Notes under the pieces: model-generated
The model's database searches: none
Told to the model about the DNA's origin: nothing
Seen by the model: the letters and a program-made list of their open reading frames with translations, nothing else
Source: Clostridia bacterium
GTDB taxonomy: Bacteria > Bacillota > Clostridia > Oscillospirales > CAG-272
Assembly: GCA_017453305.1 (NCBI GenBank)
Contig: JAFTKJ010000092.1
Location: 1 to 38,970 of the forward strand
Direction: 5' to 3'
Length of the DNA stretch: 38,970 nt
Shown: positions 1 to 8,238 of the stretch, piece after piece
Position numbering within the stretch: position 1 is the stretch's first letter
Layout: each line of letters starts with the position of its first letter
Translations under genes and position numbers: made by a program

Positions 1-53
1 AACACGCCGAAAGCCTCATATTTATTTTTGGATACACGATTGGACTATAACTA

Positions 54-82
54 ATTATAGCATGCAAACCGATTTTTGTCAA
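54..82 (-). promoter_or_regulatory. Consensus sigma-A promoter reading off the left edge
   Basis: On the minus strand TTGACA (77-82) and TATAAT (54-59) are separated by exactly 17 nt, a perfect housekeeping promoter. Transcription would start near position 47 and run out of the window, so the gene served is not visible. Positions 1-150 hold no convincing reading frame; besides this promoter they are AT-rich sequence between the broken yfcE and whatever lies to the left. Confidence 0.8.
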
Positions 83-150
83 CACAATATTTCGCACAAA
101 AATGCTCCACTATTTTTGTGCATTTTGACCAAAATGTAAAAAACATGCCA

Positions 151-693
151 TTACAAATCACATTCCATGTAAACCTCGCCGTCGAGCGTTTTCCATTGGA
201 GGTGAGTATCCTGCAGGAGCAGGTAGGAATGCGGAGAGCTTTCCTTGGGAATGGACACCGAACCGGGATTGAGATAAAGGTAGTCGCCGTGGTCGGTGCA
301 TTTGGGCACGTGCGTGTGCCCATGGAGCAGGACTTCACCCTTTTACAGGGGCGGAAGCTAGCCCTCGGTGTACACGTGTCCGTGTGTGGCGTAGATCATC
401 CGTCCGCCAACGTAAAAAACGGCGTAGTCGGCAAGCACGGGAAACTCCAGCACCATTTGATCTACCTCGGTGTCACAGTTGCCGCGCACGCAAAGCAGCT
501 TCTCCTTGCCCGCGTTGAGCATGGCGATCACCTCTTTGGGTGCATACTCGCGCGGCAGATCGTTGCGCGGTCCGTGGTACAAAATATCGCCCAGCAAAAG
601 GAGCTTTTCTGCCCCCTCGCGCTCAAACGCCGCAAGCATCTGCTTGCAATAATATGCCGAGCCGTGAATATCGGATGCAATCATCAGTTTCAT
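151..693 (-). pseudogene. yfcE: YfcE-type phosphodiesterase, interrupted by two in-frame stop codons
   Basis: A metallophosphoesterase of the YfcE family (about 180 residues). The first 111 codons carry the family motifs: DIHG near residue 8, GDILYHGPRN near 35, RGNCD near 72 and ATHGH near 102. Codon 112 is TAG (358-360) and codon 117 is TAA (343-345). In the same frame the protein then continues intact with KGEVLLHGHTHVPK, the last metal-binding motif, and LNPGSVSIPK, and ends at a normal TAA at 151. The four residues between the stops (LPPL) also fit the family, so there is no frameshift or deletion, only two nonsense codons 15 nt apart. The start at 693 follows an AAGGAAG ribosome binding site. 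The truncated product lacks the HGHTH metal site and should be inactive unless the stops are read through or are sequencing errors. It lies downstream of the PFL gene behind a hairpin. Confidence 0.85.
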
Positions 694-717
694 TTTCTTT
701 CTTCCTTTCATATAAAG

Positions 718-743
718 GGGGAGCACTCAGCAGAGCGCTCCCC
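718..743 (-). terminator. Hairpin between the PFL gene and yfcE
   Basis: GGGGAGC pairs with GCTCCCC and continues through a wobble pair into CTC/GAG, an 11-bp stem with a 4-nt loop, seven bases after the PFL stop codon. On the minus strand it is followed by only CCTTTAT, a short T-run, so termination may be partial and yfcE may be read by leak-through. Confidence 0.6.
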
Positions 744-749
744 TACGTG

Positions 750-2108
750 TTAATTCTTCAAGCTGTGAATGGGAGCCGGAATGCGTCCGCCGCGGTGAAT
801 GAATTTTGCGGGCGAGTAGGTGTTGATCTCCATGATGGGAGCCGTACCCAAAAGTCCGCCAAACTCCACGCTCTCGCCTGCTTTTTTACCATACGCAGGG
901 ATCAGACGCACCGCCGTGGTCTTTGTGTTGACCACGCCAATGGCGATCTCGTCGGCAATAATGCCGTTGATGACGTCCTCGGAGGTATCCCCGGGAACGG
1001 CGATCATATCAAGACCGACCGAGCAAACTGCGGTCATGGCTTCCAGCTTTTCCAAAGTGAGCGCACCGCGCTCCACCGCCGCGATCATGCCTGCATCCTC
1101 GGAAACGGGAATAAACGCGCCCGAAAGTCCACCCACGTGCGAGGACGCCATGACGCCGCCCTTTTTGACCGCATCGTTGAGCATTGCCAGCGCCGCCGTT
1201 GTTCCGTGCGCACCGCAGGACTCAAGTCCCATGCCCTCCAGAATATACGCCACCGAGTCACCGACTGCAGGCGTGGGAGCCAAGGAGAGATCCACAATGC
1301 CAAACGGCGTATCCAGACGCTTTGCCGCCTCGTTTGCCACGAGCTGACCGACACGCGTGATCTTGAACGCGGTCTTTTTGATGACGTCGGCAAGCTCCGA
1401 GAGGTTGCAATCCCCTGCGCGGCGAATGGCAGACGCCACAACGCCGGGACCACTGACACCTACGTTGATTGCTGTTTCGGGCTCACCGATTCCGCAGAAC
1501 GCGCCCGCCATAAACGGGTTATCCTCGGGCACGTTGGCAAACACCACCAGCTTTGCGCAGGCAATGGAATGATCGTCACGCGTCAGGTACGCCGCACGCT
1601 TGATGGCAGATCCCATCAGGGCAATGGCGTCCATATTGATACCTGCCTTGGTGGAGGCAACGTTGACGGACGAGCAAACGTTACGCGTCTGGGCAAGCGC
1701 CTCGGGAATGACGGAGATCATATTCTGTGCCCCAACGGTCATCCCCTTTTGCACGAGCGCCGAAAAGCCGCCGATAAAGTTGATGCCCAGCGCATCTGCG
1801 GCACGCTGAAGCGTGTGCGCAATTTTAAGATATCCCTCAGGCGATGCCGCACCGCCAACAAGCGAAATAGGCGTTACCGATACGCGCTTGTTGACAATCG
1901 GGATGCCGTACATTTTTTCGATGTCCGCGCCCGTGGCAACCAGGTGCTCGGCTTTCTTGGTGATCTTATCGTAGATCTTATCGCAGAGGCGATCCACGTC
2001 CTCGCTGACGCAATCCCACAGAGAAATGCCCATGGTAATGGTGCGAATGTCGAGGTTCTCCTCACGGATCATATTGATCGTTTCTAAAATGTCTTGTGTA
2101 TTGATCAT
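750..2108 (-). CDS. PFL family protein (UPF0210/DUF711)
   Basis: A 452-residue protein of the UPF0210 (DUF711) family, often labelled PFL family for a fold resemblance to pyruvate formate-lyase. It begins [20 protein letters not shown] and carries VTPISLVGG near residue 80 and a conserved GVSGPGVV segment in the middle, both typical of the family. Full length, no signal peptide, hence cytosolic. The biochemical role of the family is not established. The gene lies 11 bp downstream of an ACT-domain gene; this two-gene arrangement recurs in Firmicutes, which suggests the small protein senses a ligand for, or regulates, the large one (inference). Expression is from the promoter at 2427-2455. Confidence 0.92.
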   Translation of the reverse strand: MINTQDILETINMIREENLDIRTITMGISLWDCVSEDVDRLCDKIYDKITKKAEHLVATGADIEKMYGIPIVNKRVSVTPISLVGGAASPEGYLKIAHTLQRAADALGINFIGGFSALVQKGMTVGAQNMISVIPEALAQTRNVCSSVNVASTKAGINMDAIALMGSAIKRAAYLTRDDHSIACAKLVVFANVPEDNPFMAGAFCGIGEPETAINVGVSGPGVVASAIRRAGDCNLSELADVIKKTAFKITRVGQLVANEAAKRLDTPFGIVDLSLAPTPAVGDSVAYILEGMGLESCGAHGTTAALAMLNDAVKKGGVMASSHVGGLSGAFIPVSEDAGMIAAVERGALTLEKLEAMTAVCSVGLDMIAVPGDTSEDVINGIIADEIAIGVVNTKTTAVRLIPAYGKKAGESVEFGGLLGTAPIMEINTYSPAKFIHRGGRIPAPIHSLKN

Positions 2109-2119
2109 GCCGCGTCACC

Positions 2120-2389
2120 TCAAATATGATGCATGGTGTTGAAGATGTCCTCGTGCACGGCGTGGATCATCAAGCCCTTGTTTTTGCCCAGAGCGGTGAG
2201 CTCGTCGGCAAAGGCGGCGAATTCGATATCCAAACCTTGAATGTCCGCAAGCATGATCATCGCAAAGTATTCGGAAATTACACTTTGGGTAATATCCAGA
2301 ATATTTGCATGATGCGTGGCACATACAGCGGCAACGTCGGCAATGATGCCTACGGCATCCTTTCCCGTAACGGTAATAACAGCTTTCAT
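2120..2389 (-). CDS. ACT domain protein (UPF0237)
   Basis: An 89-residue single ACT domain starting MKAVITVTGKDAVGIIADVA, with the ILDITQSVI strand typical of UPF0237. ACT domains usually bind amino acids or other small ligands as dimers. It is the first gene of the minus-strand transcript from 2427-2455 and precedes the PFL gene by 11 bp. The AGAGG ribosome binding site lies about 12 nt before the ATG. No catalytic residues are expected; a regulatory partner role for the PFL protein is inferred from the conserved pairing. Confidence 0.9.
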   Translation of the reverse strand: MKAVITVTGKDAVGIIADVAAVCATHHANILDITQSVISEYFAMIMLADIQGLDIEFAAFADELTALGKNKGLMIHAVHEDIFNTMHHI

Positions 2390-2426
2390 ATCGGTTTTAA
2401 CCTCTCTTTTGTGTTCTATCCCTTAC

Positions 2427-2455
2427 ATTATAGAACATTTCGGCGCAAAAGTCAA
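2427..2455 (-). promoter_or_regulatory. Promoter of the ACT-PFL transcript
   Basis: TTGACT (2450-2455) and TATAAT (2427-2432) on the minus strand with a 17-nt spacer. Transcription should begin near 2420, about 30 nt upstream of the ACT start codon. Confidence 0.8.
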
Positions 2456-2494
2456 GACGCAAACAAGATTTTCGGTAAAAAAGCAATTCAAATG

Positions 2495-2524
2495 TTGACA
2501 AGCAGGCGTTGTGTATGCTATAAT
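2495..2524 (+). promoter_or_regulatory. Divergent promoter of the small membrane protein gene
   Basis: TTGACA (2495-2500), 18-nt spacer, TATAAT (2519-2524), with TGC before the -10 giving an extended -10. It lies back-to-back with the ACT-PFL promoter. The ribosome binding site CGGAGG (2538-2543) follows. Confidence 0.8.
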
Positions 2525-2552
2525 GTAAAAAAACAAACGGAGGTTTTTACCC

Positions 2553-3104
2553 ATGAACAGTGATTCCGGATTCGGTTCGGGCGGTTCTCCCTACGAGTAT
2601 ACCGTCGCCGAGGCGAAAAGCAAGACCTTGACCTTGAAGAAGATCGGCTTGATCGCGGCTTATATTTTGTGGGCGGCTGTATTCTTTATCGTTGGCGCTT
2701 CCACACGACTGTTTATCTATCTCATCGCGCTCGTTCCCATTTCCCTTTGGATCATCGTATGGCTCACTTGGAAATACACACAGGTAGAGTATGAGTATTC
2801 CTATTTTACGGGTGCGCTCACCGTTTCGCGTATTCTTGGAAATCGCACACGCAAAAAGTTGCTCAACGTGCGCATCCAGGAGCTTGCCGCAATCTTCCCC
2901 TACGGAGATGCAAACGCCTCTCGCCTGGAGGCATACGGAGCCGAAAACGTCATTTTTGCCGCCTCCTCCCAAAGCGCCGAAAACTTGTACGTTGCGCTGT
3001 GGCAGGACAATGAAAGCGGAAAGCGCTGCGTACTCTTTTTTGAGCCGAACGAAAAGGCAATCAAAATTCTCAAATATTACAATATGTCTGCTTTTTCCAA
3101 GTAA
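2553..3104 (+). CDS. Small two-helix membrane protein, DUF6106-like
   Basis: A 183-residue protein with two adjacent hydrophobic helices (about residues 33-51 and 54-73) and a soluble C-terminal part of about 105 residues. I recall similar proteins in Clostridia under DUF6106, but cannot confirm this. Its topology (short N-terminus, helical hairpin, then a tail with basic TRKKLLNVRIQEL) suggests the tail faces the cytosol. No catalytic motif is visible and no function is proposed. It is monocistronic, with its own extended -10 promoter and a strong terminator directly after the stop codon. Confidence 0.8.
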   Translation: MNSDSGFGSGGSPYEYTVAEAKSKTLTLKKIGLIAAYILWAAVFFIVGASTRLFIYLIALVPISLWIIVWLTWKYTQVEYEYSYFTGALTVSRILGNRTRKKLLNVRIQELAAIFPYGDANASRLEAYGAENVIFAASSQSAENLYVALWQDNESGKRCVLFFEPNEKAIKILKYYNMSAFSK

Positions 3105-3105
3105 G

Positions 3106-3156
3106 AACAAAATAAGGGCACCGCGTGCCAATGGCACGCGGTGCCCTTATTTTGTT
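3106..3156. terminator. 24-bp perfect bidirectional terminator
   Basis: The arms 3106-3129 and 3133-3156 are perfectly complementary over 24 bp around a 3-nt AAT loop. The outer stem is A/T-rich (AACAAAATAA...TTATTTTGTT), giving a T-run on both strands. It sits between two convergent genes, 1 nt after the plus-strand stop and 3 nt beyond the minus-strand stop, so it should terminate both. Confidence 0.95.
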
Positions 3157-3159
3157 ACT

Positions 3160-4743
3160 TTAGCGCAACTTTACATCATAGGTCAAACAGCCCTTTGCCT
3201 CGCGCGTACCCGTAAGGACCTCCAAAGCAGCGACAACGCCGTCGGCGGAAATCGTTCCTACGATCACGCGTGAAACGTGCGGCACGTCCTCCAAAACAAA
3301 GGGATTGCCGAAATGAACGACCGTAGAAATGCGATCGGATGCCTGCATCGCCTCCATCACGGAAATGATGCGCGAGGTAAGACACTCGCTTCCAATATAA
3401 CATTGGCTATTGAAAAAGGTGATAAACACCACCTCATATCCAAGTGACTCGCGCAAAAATTTCTCAATGCGATCTGCCGTAGGATACTCACCTATCGTCT
3501 TGATCATACTGCACGGAAAGTTCGCTTTGAGATAATCGGCAATGCGGTCGGGATGATACCAACGGTTCTTCATAGTATCTACACCGATCTCTCCGCTTGC
3601 AAGATCCGCCTCGTGCTCGGTCAGGATCGCAAAGCAATATTTGCCGTTCTTATCCAAAGAGGGCGTAACACCGTCGTCGGTTTTGGCAAACACGGAATCG
3701 GTATTGAGACGTGCAAAAATCGCCGCCTCCTTCTTTGTAACCGGTTCTGCCTTTGGCATCAGCGTCAGCTTATGTTGTGCCGCAAGTACTCGCTTAACGG
3801 CATCGTTCAAGCGATCCTCGTTGATCATGCCCTCCTCGTAGCAGGCGCACAGCCAATCCATCGCTTGACGGTTGCAGTTGATAAACGGTAGTGCAAGATC
3901 TGCCCCGCCGCCTACCGCAAGTCCTACGCTGTTCTTATATCCGTACTTTGCCACAACGCCCATCATGCAAAGAGCATCGGTCAAAGCCAAGCCGTCAAAT
4001 CCCAATTCCCGAAGAATATCGATCCCCTTTGGGGAAAGACTCATGGGATAATCGGGATCGACGTTCACAAACCGATTGTGCCCCATCATGACGCCATCCA
4101 GCAAGCCTTGCTCGATCAGCTTTACGTAGGGGTAGAGATTATAATCCAAAAGCTCTTCCTTGGTTTCAAAGGAAATGGCTTCTCCCATGTGCGAATCGAT
4201 CCGTTCAGAGGTCTTTGCCATACCGGGAAAATGCTTTCCGATGGTCAATACACCTGCATCGTGCATACCGCGCGCCTCGGCAGCCGCCAATGCGGCAACG
4301 CGCTCCTTATCGCTCCCCAAGGAACGAACGACCGAGCCACAGGTGGAATTCACCCTGACAAGATCCAGCATGGGATTGCAAACGACGTTGTATCCGCGTG
4401 CACGTGCGGCTTTTCCCACAACGAGCCCAAAGTGATACGCCAGCTCCTCGCTGTTTGCCATACCGATGGTGTTTTGTCTGCCGATCAGGTAGGGTTCCAA
4501 TCCGTTTTCTGCATCCGTAAAAACGAGAAGCGGATAATCTGCGATTTCCAATAAGCGCTTGATCACCCAATCGTATTCTCCGTTTTTGGGAATGACCCAA
4601 ACGGCTCCCACGGCGCGCTCGCGAACCAATTCTTCAATGTAGTCCACGTCGCAATCGTCTCGTCCGCAATGTGCGATCATCGCCATACCAAGCTTTTGCT
4701 TGATCGTCAGATCTTCAAGCTTCAGTTCTTTCAGTTGTTTCAT
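3160..4743 (-). CDS. Glycoside hydrolase family 3, NagZ-like beta-N-acetylhexosaminidase
   Basis: A 527-residue GH3 enzyme expected to remove beta-linked N-acetylhexosamine (or a related sugar) from small substrates in the cytosol; no signal peptide is present. Visible motifs are KHFPG (170-174) followed by DSH (183-185), the loop that supplies the acid/base in NagZ-type enzymes, and LTDAL with the presumed nucleophile Asp256. Residues 1-325 form the catalytic barrel; about 200 further residues form a second domain that classic NagZ (about 340 residues) lacks. The ATG at 4743 is preferred because GGAG lies 8 nt upstream; the ATG at 4770 overlaps the preceding gene and has no ribosome binding site. 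It is the last gene of the seven-gene operon and ends at the bidirectional terminator. GH3 also includes beta-glucosidases and phosphorylases, so substrate is inferred from motifs and the GH20 neighbour. Confidence 0.85.
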   Translation of the reverse strand: MKQLKELKLEDLTIKQKLGMAMIAHCGRDDCDVDYIEELVRERAVGAVWVIPKNGEYDWVIKRLLEIADYPLLVFTDAENGLEPYLIGRQNTIGMANSEELAYHFGLVVGKAARARGYNVVCNPMLDLVRVNSTCGSVVRSLGSDKERVAALAAAEARGMHDAGVLTIGKHFPGMAKTSERIDSHMGEAISFETKEELLDYNLYPYVKLIEQGLLDGVMMGHNRFVNVDPDYPMSLSPKGIDILRELGFDGLALTDALCMMGVVAKYGYKNSVGLAVGGGADLALPFINCNRQAMDWLCACYEEGMINEDRLNDAVKRVLAAQHKLTLMPKAEPVTKKEAAIFARLNTDSVFAKTDDGVTPSLDKNGKYCFAILTEHEADLASGEIGVDTMKNRWYHPDRIADYLKANFPCSMIKTIGEYPTADRIEKFLRESLGYEVVFITFFNSQCYIGSECLTSRIISVMEAMQASDRISTVVHFGNPFVLEDVPHVSRVIVGTISADGVVAALEVLTGTREAKGCLTYDVKLR

Positions 4744-4760
4744 AAGCGGCTCTCCACTTC

Positions 4761-6887
4761 TCACGTCCACATATCACGCGGAAAATGCTTTCTGTCGCGG
4801 TTTTTCACCGTACCGTCTGCACGAAGTGCAGGAATCTCCTCCTCTAGAATCTGTGTTTGTAATGCAAGCTTCCACTCCAAAGCTTCACGGTGGCACATGT
4901 AGTCCATGCTCGGCTCAAATCCAAGACGGGAATCGAAGTCCACCAGCGGAACTGTCGCCTTTGCATTTTCAATTTCAGCGCGCATGATTTGTGCAAGCTC
5001 GTCAAGCGTTGCAGAGAAATCGATGCTCTCGTCGGTAAGGAGTGCATATTTACGGAAATATGTCTCTTTCACGTGGTGCGTTGTCAACACCGCACGTCCC
5101 ATAAACTCGGCAATCCCCGCAATGCGCTGTGCATCGTCGCGTTTTTCCTTTGAAACAGATGGGAGCAGTGCAGTCAACCGCTTAGCGCCTTCGATCAGTA
5201 GCGCAGCGGCACGCTTGTAAAGGCGGCTCTCTCCCTGACACTTTTCATACATTCCATCACGATAAAAGGGGTACGTGTAATTCGGAAAGCAAATACGATT
5301 ATTTCCGTGCATTGCGTGAGTGCCGAACGGAATCTCCAAATCCTTGTGATTGTACAGCACGATGGGATAAGAGGGTCCGATCCGCATCGGTCCGTACTGA
5401 TCCTCACCCGTAGTGATTAAATCATTAATCGCGTCGCCGAAATCCCGATACGCCAATTGTACGGTTTCCAGATTTTCAATGCCCCAATCGCGGACAATAA
5501 AACGTTCGATGATCTTCTCACCGTCCGGATTCTTTTCGGTAAACATCGCTTTTGCGATTTCGGAGATAAAGGAGGGATATACGCCGTAATGGTGACACTC
5601 CATAAGTCCCACAAGCCCGTATTTATCGTGCGCCTCGTTGACCGCCTGAAAGCGCTTGAGCCATTGGTAGGGTGCAGGCTCGTACGGAACGGTTCCAACA
5701 TCCCAGGTAAGACCTGCGGTGTTGGTCATAGAGTAAAGAGGGATCTTGCGTCTGCCCGCAACCTCTGCCTCACTTGTAAAATACTCGCCTGCGCCTGTGA
5801 CAAACAGCGTATAGTCGGTTGCATGACCGGGAACACCGTCCCGAGTGACGTGCTGAGACATTTCAAAGGTTGCCTGCAGGGAGATATCCGTGGGCAAATT
5901 TTCCAAAAGTTCCACCCGAAGCTCCTTGGGCTTATTGCTCCAATTGTAGGTCCAGAAAACGATATCCGCATCCGGCTTTTGACGACGGATGACTTTTTTG
6001 ACCATGTTGAGCCAATCGGGATAATCGCGGCAAGGGAACCAACCCGGACGGGGTGGGCGCTTGGAGCGATCGGGATACGCCTCGGTATTTGCCTTTGTAC
6101 CAACCAAGCCGGTCGTTCTCTCGTCTTTGCTGGGAAATTCCACACTTTCGCCAACCAGCGTGACACCCTTGAGACCGGGACAACGGCGGAACAAATCTCC
6201 GTAAAGTCCGTCGTAATATTCCTCCGCGCCCTCATCGTCGGGGTGCATCTTGCTGACCATGTAGCTGTAGGCATAGGTATCAAGACCGTACATTGCCGCA
6301 CGATTGATGATATCGTTAAAATCGGTATGACCGTAGCTGGTTTCATCTACGGCACGCGTAAAGAGCAAAATTGCGGTAAAGCCCTGATGCGCAATTGCAT
6401 TCAGATGCTCATTTGGGAAAATATCGAGTGAAAAACCGGAATGCACCATACGGGTGTGGTATCTTTGCACTCGCTCCTCCACGCCAAGCGTCAGATACGG
6501 CGCCTCCTCCAAATTCATCAGATCCTCAAGAAGATAGCTTGCTTGCGCCGCCATGCGCTCATTGAAGCCAACCAATCGCACACGCGTTGGTGTCGTTTCC
6601 ACATAATAGGCACACCGCTCCTCGATGGAAGGATCGACTACGTATTCAATCACATAGTCGTCCACCGCCTTGGTCGTCAGCGCGACCTCCTCGTTCATGG
6701 ATGTGAAGAAATAATCCTCCAAATCGCGTCCGACACGCATGAGGAAATCGTTATCGGCGGGGACGCGGATTTTCCAATCCGATGTGATTTGAATTTGCTC
6801 TTTGCCGAGCATTTTTTCTACGCGGCGGTTCTTTTTGTGAACCTCCAACATTCTTTGACGAAATTGATAATTGAGTTCTTTTTTCAT
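4761..6887 (-). CDS. Large glycosidase-like protein with GH20/GH67-type architecture, family unassigned
   Basis: A 708-residue cytosolic protein. Residues about 75-135 resemble the small alpha/beta domain that precedes the barrel in GH20 and GH67 enzymes (VRLVGFNERMAAQASYLLEDL). A barrel-like segment follows from about 150, with strand-like GFTAILLFTRAV (169-180) and GLKGVTLVGESVEF (238-251), where Glu247 and Glu250 are catalytic candidates. The rest is largely helical with many aromatic residues, as in alpha-glucuronidase-like proteins. I cannot assign a CAZy family. An AAGGAGAA ribosome binding site precedes the ATG. It lies between the ceramidase-like gene (39 bp) and the GH3 gene (17 bp), so it presumably acts on the same substrate. 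A glycosidase acting on uronic or N-acetylated sugars is the best guess. Confidence 0.65.
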   Translation of the reverse strand: MKKELNYQFRQRMLEVHKKNRRVEKMLGKEQIQITSDWKIRVPADNDFLMRVGRDLEDYFFTSMNEEVALTTKAVDDYVIEYVVDPSIEERCAYYVETTPTRVRLVGFNERMAAQASYLLEDLMNLEEAPYLTLGVEERVQRYHTRMVHSGFSLDIFPNEHLNAIAHQGFTAILLFTRAVDETSYGHTDFNDIINRAAMYGLDTYAYSYMVSKMHPDDEGAEEYYDGLYGDLFRRCPGLKGVTLVGESVEFPSKDERTTGLVGTKANTEAYPDRSKRPPRPGWFPCRDYPDWLNMVKKVIRRQKPDADIVFWTYNWSNKPKELRVELLENLPTDISLQATFEMSQHVTRDGVPGHATDYTLFVTGAGEYFTSEAEVAGRRKIPLYSMTNTAGLTWDVGTVPYEPAPYQWLKRFQAVNEAHDKYGLVGLMECHHYGVYPSFISEIAKAMFTEKNPDGEKIIERFIVRDWGIENLETVQLAYRDFGDAINDLITTGEDQYGPMRIGPSYPIVLYNHKDLEIPFGTHAMHGNNRICFPNYTYPFYRDGMYEKCQGESRLYKRAAALLIEGAKRLTALLPSVSKEKRDDAQRIAGIAEFMGRAVLTTHHVKETYFRKYALLTDESIDFSATLDELAQIMRAEIENAKATVPLVDFDSRLGFEPSMDYMCHREALEWKLALQTQILEEEIPALRADGTVKNRDRKHFPRDMWT

Positions 6888-6926
6888 AAAGGATTCTCCT
6901 TAAATGGACGTATGACAAAAAACGCG

Positions 6927-8219
6927 TTATACCCGATAAAGCTCTCCGATCAGATCCATTGCGGTCTTGATGCATTCCTCCTCCAGACAAGTCGGATACG
7001 GTGAAGAGCTTGCTTCATAGCCACCCTCAGCAAAAATCTCAGGCGTGGGCAGATATCCCTCGCCTCCGTTACACAGGCAGGAGGTCAGAACTGTAAGCTC
7101 GGGGCAAGCCTCCTCCACGGCAGTACCGTAGTGAGTAAAGGGCTCGCCTCCAAATCCAACGATACAAATCTGACCAAGCCTCATCACAGTGACGGGCAAT
7201 TGCTGGAATGCGGGCGCGGTACGCAGTCCAACGACTCGGTTTGCGTCGCCAAGCTGTGCTCCGGAGGGACGTGGGATACTGCCCTCAAAAGTTGCCTTCA
7301 AAAGCGCCTTGCATTCCTCATAGCGCTCCATACCGTCGGTACGCGTGGGCAAAACCACGTCGCGCACTCCGTATCCGAGACTCACGTCCGTCTGCGGAGC
7401 GGTACGTTCCCAGATTTTCACCACCACGTCAGCAATAATGCGCCCCATGCGCGCGCTGTGCTCGTATCCGTGGCGTCTGCCGCCGATATAGTCGTTATGA
7501 TTACTGTCTCCTTGCACACCGTTGAGAAGAATACAGAATACGTTCTCAATATCCTTCTCCACATACCTTCGAACAAAGCCGGGCCAATCGGCAGAAATAT
7601 ATTCTCCGCCGATCACATCGGGATGCGTACAGAAATTGACAAACGCGATGTCCTTCTTGCCCTCTCTGAAAAAGCGCAAAAGGCGCACACGGTTATCGGC
7701 ATCTCCCAGACGGCGAACGATCTCACTCTGTCTGCCAAAGGGATGACCGATAATCGTACCGTCAGTCATCAGATATCTGCGGATAAAAGCGATCGGCTCG
7801 GCGGTTTCCTCCATCGCAAAGCCGAGCGTTGCATCGCTCATGTCATCAAGCGCCATTTGCGCGACGTCGCAGTATCTACTGTACAGCATCTCCATATATG
7901 CGAAACCATGTGTCTCCTGCTCTTTCCTGTTACCCACGTAGATGGAGGTGTGTTGGTGAAGTGCGGAAAGCATGATGTGAGCAGTATCAATTTTGATCCG
8001 TTCTGCGATTTTATTGCGAATTTTTTCGCAATATTTACGGTCCACCCCAAGAAAATCCGAGGTGACAATCAAGTTTGTCGTTTTTCCGTCGAACAATGCA
8101 ATCGCATTCAACTGAAGCGGATCGAGCACGCCCTTTGCATAGCGATCTGCAAAATATCCCGGAATATAGGAACCGAGCGGTGGAGTGACGTCCACTCTTG
8201 CAAAGCCTGCTTTTAACAT
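6927..8219 (-). CDS. Neutral/alkaline ceramidase N-terminal domain-like hydrolase
   Basis: A 430-residue protein resembling the catalytic domain of neutral ceramidases, zinc amidases that cleave N-acyl bonds. It opens with GFARVDVTPPLGSYIPGYF, the family start motif. LSALHQHTS (84-92) occupies the place of the THTHS zinc-ligand segment, and CTHPDVIGGEYISADWPGF supplies the later His and the Asp-Trp-Pro-Gly stretch. True ceramidases are secreted and about 650 residues long with a C-terminal domain; this one has no signal peptide and only the first domain, so ceramide itself is an unlikely substrate. Similar stand-alone proteins occur in carbohydrate clusters. An AAAAGGAA ribosome binding site precedes the ATG. 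In this operon I infer an amidase or N-deacylase acting on an amino-sugar conjugate. Confidence 0.8.
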   Translation of the reverse strand: MLKAGFARVDVTPPLGSYIPGYFADRYAKGVLDPLQLNAIALFDGKTTNLIVTSDFLGVDRKYCEKIRNKIAERIKIDTAHIMLSALHQHTSIYVGNRKEQETHGFAYMEMLYSRYCDVAQMALDDMSDATLGFAMEETAEPIAFIRRYLMTDGTIIGHPFGRQSEIVRRLGDADNRVRLLRFFREGKKDIAFVNFCTHPDVIGGEYISADWPGFVRRYVEKDIENVFCILLNGVQGDSNHNDYIGGRRHGYEHSARMGRIIADVVVKIWERTAPQTDVSLGYGVRDVVLPTRTDGMERYEECKALLKATFEGSIPRPSGAQLGDANRVVGLRTAPAFQQLPVTVMRLGQICIVGFGGEPFTHYGTAVEEACPELTVLTSCLCNGGEGYLPTPEIFAEGGYEASSSPYPTCLEEECIKTAMDLIGELYRV

Positions 8220-8238
8220 GGTTATATTTCCTTTTCAA

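Noticed and set aside
51-338. 95-codon minus-strand frame at the left end
   Set aside because: It is out of frame with the conserved yfcE 3' half, which is recognisable in another frame over the same bases.
343-360. Stop-codon reassignment as the explanation for the broken yfcE
   Set aside because: Amber recoding could remove only the TAG. The second codon is TAA, which ends 17 other genes here, so recoding alone cannot restore the protein.
540-2087. 515-codon plus-strand frame over the PFL gene
   Set aside because: No ribosome binding site and no family resemblance; it is the antisense shadow of a well-recognised protein.
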